Assembly: GCA_035464675.1 (NCBI GenBank) | Contig: DATHSA010000081.1 | Span: forward strand, 44,350-108,349 | DNA length: 64,000 nt | Reading direction: 5' to 3' | DNA from: JAUYIV01 sp035464675 | Lineage (GTDB): Bacteria > Actinomycetota > Acidimicrobiia > Spongiisociales > UBA11373 | In this document: piece by piece, positions 58,286-64,000 of the stretch | Position numbering within the stretch: position 1 is the stretch's first letter | Layout: each line of letters starts with the position of its first letter | Made by a program: the position numbers and the translations under genes | Notes under the pieces: generated by a model | Told to the model about the DNA's origin: nothing | The model's database searches: none | Seen by the model: the letters and a program-made list of their open reading frames with translations, nothing else

Positions 58286-59008
58286 TCAGGCTGCTCTCGT
58301 GATGCGGGTGCGAAGGGTTTCCAGGGTTCGCCGCAACAGTCGAGAGACCTGCATCTGCGAGACGCCGATCTTCTCGGCGATCTGGCTCTGGGTCATCTCG
58401 AAGGAGAATCGGAGCTCCAGAACGGCCTGCTGGAGCGGGGACAACGAGAGCACCGCGGATCCGACGGCGTCGGCCTCATCGAACTGTCTCGTGGCATCGG
58501 CGTCGTTCGGACGCGAACCTGCGGGCCGCGCATGGCCAACCTTGGCACCATCGAGCGAGTCGGGCCGGTACGCGTTGGCGAGACGCGCCACCTCGACGAT
58601 GTCGTCCACGGGGACCCCGATGTACGCGGCCAGTTCCGCATTGGTCGGGGTCCGTCCGAGCGTATGCGTGAGACCTTCGCCCGCCCAGACGCACGTGGCC
58701 TTCAGATCCTTGAGGCGCCGCGGAACGCCCGTGCCCCAGAGGTTGTCGCGGAAATATCGCTTGATCTCGCCGGCAATGGTCGGCACGGCGAACGTGGTGA
58801 AACGGCAACCACGTCGAGGGTCGTACCGATCGATCGCGTTGAGGAGGCCGATGCCGGCTACCTGGCGAAGATCGACGAGTTCGGCGCCACGATGGGCATA
58901 ACGGCCGGCGACATGGAACGCCAGCGGCTGGTAGCCCTCGAAGAGCGCTGTGCGAGCAGAGGAGTCGGGAAGCCTCCCGAAGAGCAGTGCGGCTACCGAG
59001 TCGTTCAT
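58286..59008 (-). CDS. SigB/SigF/SigG-family sigma factor
   Basis: 240 residues with regions 2 (FEGYQPLAFHVAGRYAHRGA, ELVDLRQVAGIGLLNAIDRY, RFTTFAVPTIAGEIKRYFRD), 3 (LWGTGVPRRLKDLK) and 4 (MTQSQIAEKIGVSQMQVSRL). This is a group 3 sigma of the general-stress/sporulation type. No RsbW-like anti-sigma gene is nearby. The start is the ATG at 59008; the frame upstream is non-coding. It is divergent from the GAF-ANTAR genes and is the likely reader of the SigB/F-like promoters in the window (inference). Confidence 0.93.
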   Translation of the reverse strand: MNDSVAALLFGRLPDSSARTALFEGYQPLAFHVAGRYAHRGAELVDLRQVAGIGLLNAIDRYDPRRGCRFTTFAVPTIAGEIKRYFRDNLWGTGVPRRLKDLKATCVWAGEGLTHTLGRTPTNAELAAYIGVPVDDIVEVARLANAYRPDSLDGAKVGHARPAGSRPNDADATRQFDEADAVGSAVLSLSPLQQAVLELRFSFEMTQSQIAEKIGVSQMQVSRLLRRTLETLRTRITRAA

Positions 59009-59032
59009 CCTGGTCTCACCCCTTCCAGAGGC

Positions 59033-59053
59033 GTTACCAGGGTCTGGGGTAAC
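59033..59053. promoter_or_regulatory. inverted repeat between the sigma and GAF-ANTAR genes
   Basis: GTTACC and GGTAAC arms, 9 nt apart, 24 bp before the sigma-gene start. It could be an operator. The remaining divergent gap (59009-59336, 328 bp) holds the upstream regions of both genes and nothing else that I recognise. Confidence 0.4.
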
Positions 59054-59336
59054 TCGGTTCTTCGCTCCGCCCGGGTGGGCGTGCCAACCAACGATACAGT
59101 TCGATGCCTGTGGCGCGCAAGCGCGAATCGCGGGTACGGGACCGAGCGACACCTCGACGCCCCGGTTCCCGACGAGTTCTGTACCATGTCATCGCGACTC
59201 GCCGAGTCGGCCGCCCTGACCTTGCGGTTTCGTCTCTCCGGAGGTGGTGGGTGATGAGACCCGAGTGTTGCTCCCAGAACCGACTGGCCGGGGCCGATGT
59301 CGGACGGCGGACACGGCCCCGGCAGAGGTTGCAGAC

Positions 59337-60065
59337 ATGAGCCGGGAGGCGCGCGTGGCCGCGTTGTTCGCCGACCGCACCGCCGTCGACCCACCGCGTA
59401 GCCTGTGTAGCACGAGCGTGACGGCGCTCAATGTGTCCTCAGCGGGCCTGACCCTGATGAGCAGTGATCACAGCAGCCCGGTGTGCGCATCCGATGAACG
59501 AGCCGGCGTCCTCGACGACCTGCAGTTCGCGCTCGGGGAGGGGCCCTGCCCGGACGCCTACCAGACTCGTGGCCCCATCTTCGAGCCCGATCTCGAGAAT
59601 CCATCCGTCGAACGATGGCCGCAGTTCTCGCCGCCGGCCATCCACTCGGGAGCCCGCGGAGTGTTCGCGTTTCCCCTCCAATCGGGGTCGAAGTGCATCG
59701 GCGTCCTGACGCTCTATCAGGACACCGCCGGCGATCTGAGCGCCGACCAGACCGCCGACGGGCCACTGGTCGCCGACGCCCTCGTGCGATCGATGCTCGC
59801 CACCCAGTCGGCGACCAGCCACGATCTCCTGGCCGGCGAATTGATCGATGCCGACGCGCACCGCGCCGAGGTCCATCAGGCCGCAGGAATGTTGGCGGTA
59901 CAGCTCGGCATCTCCGTCTCCGACGCCGCCATTCGGCTCCGAGCATTTGCCTTCTCCAGCGATCGACCAGTGGCGGCTGTGGCGCGTGACATCGTGGAAC
60001 GGCGCTTGCGGCTCGCCGATGACGCCGACCGTCGCGGGCCGGAGGGGTACCCCGGGAATGAGTGA
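59337..60065 (+). CDS. GAF-ANTAR domain regulator (1)
   Basis: 242 residues: a GAF sensor domain (about 20-150; GEGPCPDAYQTRGPIFEPDL, GARGVFAFPLQSGSKCIGVL) and a C-terminal ANTAR domain (HRAEVHQAAGMLAVQLGIS, RLRAFAFSSDRPVAAVARDI). ANTAR proteins bind RNA stem-loops and act by antitermination. The ATG at 59337 has AGAGG at 8 nt. It is followed directly by the second GAF-ANTAR gene, with an 8-bp overlap. Confidence 0.92.
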   Translation: MSREARVAALFADRTAVDPPRSLCSTSVTALNVSSAGLTLMSSDHSSPVCASDERAGVLDDLQFALGEGPCPDAYQTRGPIFEPDLENPSVERWPQFSPPAIHSGARGVFAFPLQSGSKCIGVLTLYQDTAGDLSADQTADGPLVADALVRSMLATQSATSHDLLAGELIDADAHRAEVHQAAGMLAVQLGISVSDAAIRLRAFAFSSDRPVAAVARDIVERRLRLADDADRRGPEGYPGNE

Positions 60066-60828
60066 CAGGGCTGGACGCGTGGCGCGTGAGGATCTTCTCG
60101 TTCGAACATTCGTCGAACTGACGGATTCGCTCGTCGACGACTTCGACATCATCGATCTGTTGACGGCGTTGGCCGACGGGTGCGTGGAGCTCGAGCTGGC
60201 TAGCGCTGCTGGCATCCTCCTGTCGGACGAGAACGGAAGGCTGCGGGTGATGGCCGCATCGAGCGAGCGCACCCGCCTGCTCGAGTTGTTCCAGCTCCAG
60301 AACGATGAAGGGCCGTGCCTGGAGGCCTATGCGACGGGAGAGTCCGTCCGGGACGCGGACCTGGCGTCGGCACTCGATCGTTGGCCCCGGTTCGCCCCCG
60401 AGGCGGTGGCTGCCGGGTTCCGATCGGTCGATGCGCTCCCGTTGCGCCTGAGAGCTGCGCCAATCGGCGCGCTCAACCTCTTCAGCGCATCGCAGGGAGG
60501 CATGTCCGAGGCCAATCGCCGCATCGCGCGAGCGATGGGCGATGTGGCTGCGATTGCGATCATCCAGAGCCAGATGGTGCAGGAGTCGGAGACCCGGGCT
60601 CGACAGCTGCAGCACGCCCTCGACAGTCGGGTCGCCATCGAACAGGCAAAGGGCATGGTGGCGGAACGGCTCGCCTACGACATGGATCGCGCCTTTGGAT
60701 TGATCCGTTCGTACGCCCGCGGCCACCGCCGCCATCTGACCGAGGTCGCCACCGAGATCATCGCCGGCACCCTGTCGCTCGAACAGGCGGTCGCAGTGCC
60801 CCCCTCCGAGGGCGCACCCCCCGGCTGA
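60058..60828 (+). CDS. GAF-ANTAR domain regulator (2)
   Basis: 256 residues, again GAF (CVELELASAAGILLSDENGR, DEGPCLEAYATGESVRDADL) plus ANTAR (VAIEQAKGMVAERLAYDMDR, RSYARGHRRHLTEVATEIIA). The two are different in sequence, so this is not a recent duplication. It probably senses another signal or forms heterodimers with the first. The ATG at 60058 overlaps the upstream gene by 8 bp. After its stop a region of broken sequence begins. Confidence 0.92.
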   Translation: MSDRAGRVAREDLLVRTFVELTDSLVDDFDIIDLLTALADGCVELELASAAGILLSDENGRLRVMAASSERTRLLELFQLQNDEGPCLEAYATGESVRDADLASALDRWPRFAPEAVAAGFRSVDALPLRLRAAPIGALNLFSASQGGMSEANRRIARAMGDVAAIAIIQSQMVQESETRARQLQHALDSRVAIEQAKGMVAERLAYDMDRAFGLIRSYARGHRRHLTEVATEIIAGTLSLEQAVAVPPSEGAPPG

Positions 60829-60866
60829 GATCGCCGTTGCAGCGCCTCCGCGTTTGCCAGCACCGG

Positions 60867-61130
60867 ATGCTGGGCGAGGTCCTGGATGCCCTCTACCTGG
60901 AACCGCCGGGCACGGATGCCCCCGAAGGCAGCGCCGAAATCCTGCAGTTCCGGCTCGCACGCGACTCCGATCTACAACACCGCGCGATCAAAGACGGCAG
61001 CGAGAGCCCCAATCGCGACGTCGCGACACAGCTCTCACAGCAGATCGGTGGAAAGGTAACTGCGGCCATGGTTCGTGACTGGATGAAGGGGTCCCGAAAG
61101 CGGGGTCTCGCCACACCGCCGGGCCAGGCA
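60867..61130 (+). pseudogene. gene fragment with HTH-like segment
   Basis: An open frame from the ATG at 60867 (MLGEVLDALYLEPPGTDAPE) contains a protein-like stretch with DVATQLSQQIGGKVTAAMVR and DWMKGSRKRGLATPPG, which resembles the helix-turn-helix region of a sigma-like or transposon-related protein. No N-terminal domain precedes it, and at 61131 the frame enters repeat copy 2. I do not recognise the parent gene; it is probably a remnant. Confidence 0.4.
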
Positions 61131-61302
61131 CGAATCGGTGGCACCTTACTCAGGAGGGAAGGGCGCGCTCGAGCGGTCGTGACATGGGAGTCACTGACTT
61201 GGGCGTCGAGGTGCCCCAGCGAGGTGCCCGTACCTGGCGCAGACAACCGCAGATACCGCACACATCAACCCATCAGCGCGGTTGGTCCAAGGCTTTCGCG
61301 GT
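61131..61302. repeat. dispersed repeat of about 170 bp, copy 2
   Basis: Direct repeat of 54286-54457; begins CGAATCGGTGGCACC. It directly follows the gene fragment at 60867-61130, whose frame it disrupts. The two copies lie 6.8 kb apart within the proposed island. Confidence 0.8.
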
Positions 61303-61409
61303 CCTGTGACGACTCCGGTTGGCCGCTTCCATCCACCTAGGAGTCGAACTCGATCACACCGAGATGCGCCTCGTGCGCGAACCGGGGCCACCGAGGTTGG
61401 GATGGATGA

Positions 61410-61478
61410 CTACCGCCGCCGAGAGAATCCCCATCCCCCGAGCAACAAGACAACAACGATGATCAACAAGATGGTCAT
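61410..61478 (-). CDS. 22-residue hydrophobic peptide, DUF3309-like
   Basis: Begins MTILLIIVVVLLLGGWGFS and ends in three Arg. The hydrophobic stretch and GGWGFS resemble the short DUF3309 proteins. It has GGAG about 11 nt before the start. Promoter motif at 61526-61551 with the same spacing as that of the peptide at 57837. Single membrane helix with basic end inside, by the positive-inside rule. Confidence 0.55.
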   Translation of the reverse strand: MTILLIIVVVLLLGGWGFSRRR

Positions 61479-61525
61479 TTCCACGCGTCTCCCGTGATTG
61501 AGCTCAGAACCCGTCTGGATGTGTG

Positions 61526-61551
61526 TTACCCAAAGGCAGCCGATCTCAACC
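61526..61551 (-). promoter_or_regulatory. SigB/SigF-like promoter of the peptide at 61410-61478
   Basis: On the minus strand GGTT (61548-61551), 16 nt, GGGTAA (61526-61531), as at 57765-57790. The peptide start is 47 nt further on. Confidence 0.6.
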
Positions 61552-61694
61552 GACACAGGGTCCGGAGGACGGTGCAGATCGGGATTGGCAAGGAGTGGAC
61601 GATTCAAAGCAATCCCCGTGATTGGGACCTTTAGCCCCTATCGCTACCCCGGCGCCTCGGATTTGGTCCGGACATACGTCTGAGGGAGTTCGGC

Positions 61695-62627
61695 GTGGCG
61701 GACCCTGCGATTCTTGTCGAAGGTTTGACTCGCGACTTCGGTCAGATGAGGGCGGTCGACCACGTCTCACTTGAGGTTTCGATGGGGTCGATCTTCGGCT
61801 TCCTCGGACCTAACGGCGCCGGCAAGACAACCACAATCAGTCTCCTGTTGGGCCTGCTGTCACCGACGAGCGGCAGAGCAACGGTGTTGGGCTTTGACAC
61901 AGGCAAGTATCCCGACGAGGTACGAGCGCACACGGGAGCATTACTCGACGACGATGGCATCTACGGGCAGCTCACCGTGGAGGAGAACCTCGAGTTCTAC
62001 GGGCGGGTTTGGCGTCTGCCCCCTCAGGAGTTGAGAACTCGCATGGAGGAACTGCTGACTCACCTGGGGCTGTGGGATCGGCGCACTGATCGGGCTGGAA
62101 CGTGGAGCCGGGGCATGAGGCGCCGCCTAGCATTGACCCGGGCCCTTCTCCACCGGCCGAGAGTCGTGTTTCTCGACGAACCGACTGCGGGTCTCGACGT
62201 CATGGCAGCCAACGAAGTCCGACAGGACCTGGCACGTCTCGCCTCTGAAGCGGGCATCACCATCTTCTTGACCACGCACAACATGGTCGACGCAGAGCGG
62301 CTGTGTGACCAGATAGCGGTCATCCGGGCCGGGGAACTCATTGCCGTCGGCGACCCGGACGCTCTCCGGTCCAAGGCCAGCCCCCAAGTGGAAGTCGTCG
62401 GACGAGGCTTCACCGACGAGGCCCAACGCCGACTCGTCTCCCATCCCGGGGTGGTTGGAGCCCGCATCGAAAAAGACCGTCTCACTATCGAACTTGCGCA
62501 TCCGATGAATGTGGCGCCGTTGGTGCAAATCCTGGTTGGTGCTGGCGCGGAGATCGAGGAGGTCAGCAAACCAAGGGCGAGCCTCGAAGAGGCGTTCATC
62601 ACGCTAATGCAGGAGGACGCGCCGTGA
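61695..62627 (+). CDS. ABC transporter ATP-binding protein
   Basis: 310 residues: Walker A GPNGAGKT, Q-loop region, Walker B VVFLDEPTAGLD, H-loop LTTHNM. The signature reads TWSRGMRRRLALTRAL, so the usual LSGGQ is changed to WSRGM; related DrrA-like exporters have LSGGMRRRL. A C-terminal extension of about 80 residues is typical of that group. The GTG start at 61695 has GAGGGAG upstream. It overlaps the permease gene by 4 bp. Confidence 0.92.
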   Translation: MADPAILVEGLTRDFGQMRAVDHVSLEVSMGSIFGFLGPNGAGKTTTISLLLGLLSPTSGRATVLGFDTGKYPDEVRAHTGALLDDDGIYGQLTVEENLEFYGRVWRLPPQELRTRMEELLTHLGLWDRRTDRAGTWSRGMRRRLALTRALLHRPRVVFLDEPTAGLDVMAANEVRQDLARLASEAGITIFLTTHNMVDAERLCDQIAVIRAGELIAVGDPDALRSKASPQVEVVGRGFTDEAQRRLVSHPGVVGARIEKDRLTIELAHPMNVAPLVQILVGAGAEIEEVSKPRASLEEAFITLMQEDAP

Positions 62628-63367
62628 TTCCCGATGTAGCAGCCGTGGTCTGGAAAGAACGTAAAGCCGTGCTTCGCCAGCCCGGCAGCCGGACTCGGCT
62701 GCTGTTCACCATCGGAACCCCCATCGGCGTCTTTGGCTTGTACACGCCTTTGAGCGCGGGCCCAGACTGGGTCCGCGACATCGATTCGCTGTTGATCGCC
62801 GTGTTTGTGCCCATGCTCGTCGCCATGATCACGACACCGGACTCCTTTGCCGGCGAGAAGGAACGGCGCACGTTGTCAACGCTTCTCGCCAGTCGATTGT
62901 CGGATCGTGCGATCCTCTTTGGCAAGGTCGTCTTCAACGTCGCGCTGGCATGGGGCTTTGCACTCGTGACCCTCCTGATCTCTCTCATCGTCGTCAACGT
63001 CGCCACCTCCAACGGCGGCCTGCTGATGCTCACCCCGCTGTTACTGGCCGCGGATGTCCTGATCAGTTTCCTCGTTGCGGTCCTTGCCGTGTCAGTGGGC
63101 GTCGTTGTCTCGCTGCGCTCCGCAACGGTTCAGCAAGCCCAGCAGACCCTTGCTGCGGTGCTCTTCTCGATTCCGCTGGTGCTGGGTCCGATCCTGTTCC
63201 TCGTCGCCAGCAGGTGGCCAGAGTGGGGGCCGCAGGAGCTGCTGAGCGGTGTGGATCCCGTAGTGGCACTGCTCGGCGCCACTCTTGCGCTCGTGGCGAT
63301 CGACGCGGTGTTCCTGGCGCTCGGGATGGCCCACTTCCGCCGCGACAGGCTCATCACGAGCCAGTGA
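62624..63367 (+). CDS. ABC-2-type transporter permease
   Basis: 247 residues with about six hydrophobic segments; a conserved cytoplasmic stretch (FAGEKERRTLSTLLASRLSD) is typical of ABC-2 permeases. With the ATPase upstream it forms an exporter of unknown substrate (drug, lipid or polymer). The start is GTG at 62624, coupled to the ATPase stop. Confidence 0.9.
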   Translation: MIPDVAAVVWKERKAVLRQPGSRTRLLFTIGTPIGVFGLYTPLSAGPDWVRDIDSLLIAVFVPMLVAMITTPDSFAGEKERRTLSTLLASRLSDRAILFGKVVFNVALAWGFALVTLLISLIVVNVATSNGGLLMLTPLLLAADVLISFLVAVLAVSVGVVVSLRSATVQQAQQTLAAVLFSIPLVLGPILFLVASRWPEWGPQELLSGVDPVVALLGATLALVAIDAVFLALGMAHFRRDRLITSQ

Positions 63368-63408
63368 AACGACAAGCAAGATCCCACCCCCAGAGCACCC
63401 AGCACGCC

Positions 63409-63557
63409 GTGCCCACTCAGCAACAACCCGGCTGGAAAGACCTGCTCGACGAGATCGCCTTCTTCCCGGATGACCTGGAAGTGAAGGTCTCAGGCGCACC
63501 CCGGATGAACGTAACCCTCCAGGAGGTCGGCCTCACTGGAGGGTCGGTGTTTCAGCG

Positions 63558-63558
<1 letters not shown>
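63409..63558 (+). pseudogene. gene fragment next to tRNA-Leu
   Basis: An open frame from GTG (VPTQQQPGWKDLLDEIAFFP, then DDLEVKVSGAPRMNVTLQEV and GLTGG) that looks protein-like, with DLEVKVSGAP and NVTLQEVGL patterns, but it runs into the tRNA gene without an end of its own. It may be the stump of a gene cut at the island boundary. I do not recognise the family. Confidence 0.35.
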
Positions 63559-63642
<84 letters not shown>

Positions 63643-63689
63643 GTGGGGCACGGGAGTGTAACGCACCCCCAACACCCCACTACTCCGTA

Positions 63690-64000
63690 TCAGGAGCCGA
63701 AGAAGCGGTTGATCGCCTCGGTGTCGTCGGAGAAGGCCCATCGCTCGGTCACCTTGCCGTCCTCGACGTGGAGGATCTCGGCGGTGCGATACGAGAAAGT
63801 CTCGCCGTCCTTCGTCACGTGGGCCTCCACCAGGGCGACGGTGTGGTCGTCGTTGGCTACGACGTCGTGGAGTTCCCCCTCGAATTCGAATCCGCACTCG
63901 TCCAAGACGGCAAACGAGGCGATTAGCGCTTCCTTGCCGACGATCGGGTCGGCCGACCCGATCACGTGGTTCCGGATGTCGTCGGCCATGGCGCCCGACA
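63690..64000 (-). CDS. NTF2-like/SnoaL-like domain protein, probably cut by the window end
   Basis: At least 99 residues of an NTF2-like fold: GSADPIVGKEALIASFAV, VANDDHTVALVEAHVTKDGE, RTAEILHVEDGKVTERWAF. Family members run 110-140 residues and begin earlier; the visible Met at 63989 is probably internal because a typical ...DDIRNHVIG segment follows it at once, and the frame is open to the window edge. The function (isomerase, dehydratase or binding) cannot be read. Confidence 0.75.
   Translation of the reverse strand, partial: SGAMADDIRNHVIGSADPIVGKEALIASFAVLDECGFEFEGELHDVVANDDHTVALVEAHVTKDGETFSYRTAEILHVEDGKVTERWAFSDDTEAINRFFGS

Noticed and set aside
59216..59260. GGTTT...GGGTGA as a SigF promoter for the GAF-ANTAR genes
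   Set aside because: Spacing from GGTT to GGG is 19 nt, three longer than in the two good examples, so I do not count it.

Overview
The window is GC-rich DNA from a member of the Actinomycetota. A complete Pup-proteasome locus (arc, dop, pup, prcB, prcA, pafA, pafB, pafC), a DUF4193 protein, a HelY-type helicase and ANTAR regulators are all typical of that phylum. Two blocks keep a gene order I know from Mycobacterium tuberculosis: cmk/rluB/scpB/scpA/xerD/pyrG/recN/nadK/tlyA/HAD, and helY/tatC/tatA/pafC/pafB/pafA/proteasome/trmI. I saw no mycolic-acid or sporulation genes. A deep lineage such as Acidimicrobiia is my guess; the sequence does not settle it.

Region 1 (1-14.9 kb) is a housekeeping block. 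It starts with the tail of ispH, followed on the minus strand by overlapping genes for cytidylate kinase, EPSP synthase, RluB, ScpB/ScpA, an HD protein, a site-2 protease, a DksA-like protein, XerD, CTP synthase, RecN, NAD kinase and TlyA. A rhomboid protease, a HAD phosphatase and a DUF1015 protein close it. Most junctions are 1-16 bp overlaps (ATGA, GTGA, TGATG), so translational coupling is likely.

Region 2 (14.9-34.3 kb) holds an M20 peptidase, a GNAT, a DUF4193 protein, a degenerate lipid-kinase-like protein, HelY, TatC/TatA, the PafBC DNA-damage regulators, Pup ligase PafA, and then prcA-prcB-pup-dop-arc. Here Arc unfolds pupylated proteins, PrcAB degrades them, Dop prepares Pup by deamidating its terminal Gln, and PafA ligates Pup. 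A ferredoxin, TrmI, small membrane proteins, a LON-domain protein and pyrophosphatase follow. Seven intergenic gaps in regions 1 and 2 (5.8-32.8 kb) carry palindromes built from tandem 7-nt CCCGTNN units; I saw none from 33 to 64 kb.

Region 3 (34.3-53 kb) is mixed accessory content: MFS and EamA transporters, a secreted SGNH hydrolase, a two-component system, a cNMP-binding protein, two VOC proteins, a membrane-anchored metallopeptidase, a PRC-barrel protein, DEAD helicase, MDR oxidoreductase, CPBP protease, aminotransferase, an IF-1-like protein beside a truncated RRM gene, and PlsC.

Region 4 (53.1-63.6 kb) looks like a genomic island. It lies between the 3' end of a tRNA-Leu(GAG) gene and a short direct repeat of that end. 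It holds a sulfite-oxidase-like enzyme, a large LuxR-type ATPase regulator, a SigB/SigF-type sigma factor with two GAF-ANTAR proteins, an ABC exporter, a roughly 170-bp repeat in two direct copies, and several broken genes. Three 19-22 residue hydrophobic peptide genes (two here, one at 43.9 kb) and a PRC-barrel gene are preceded by SigB/SigF-like promoter motifs, which suggests a small stress regulon.
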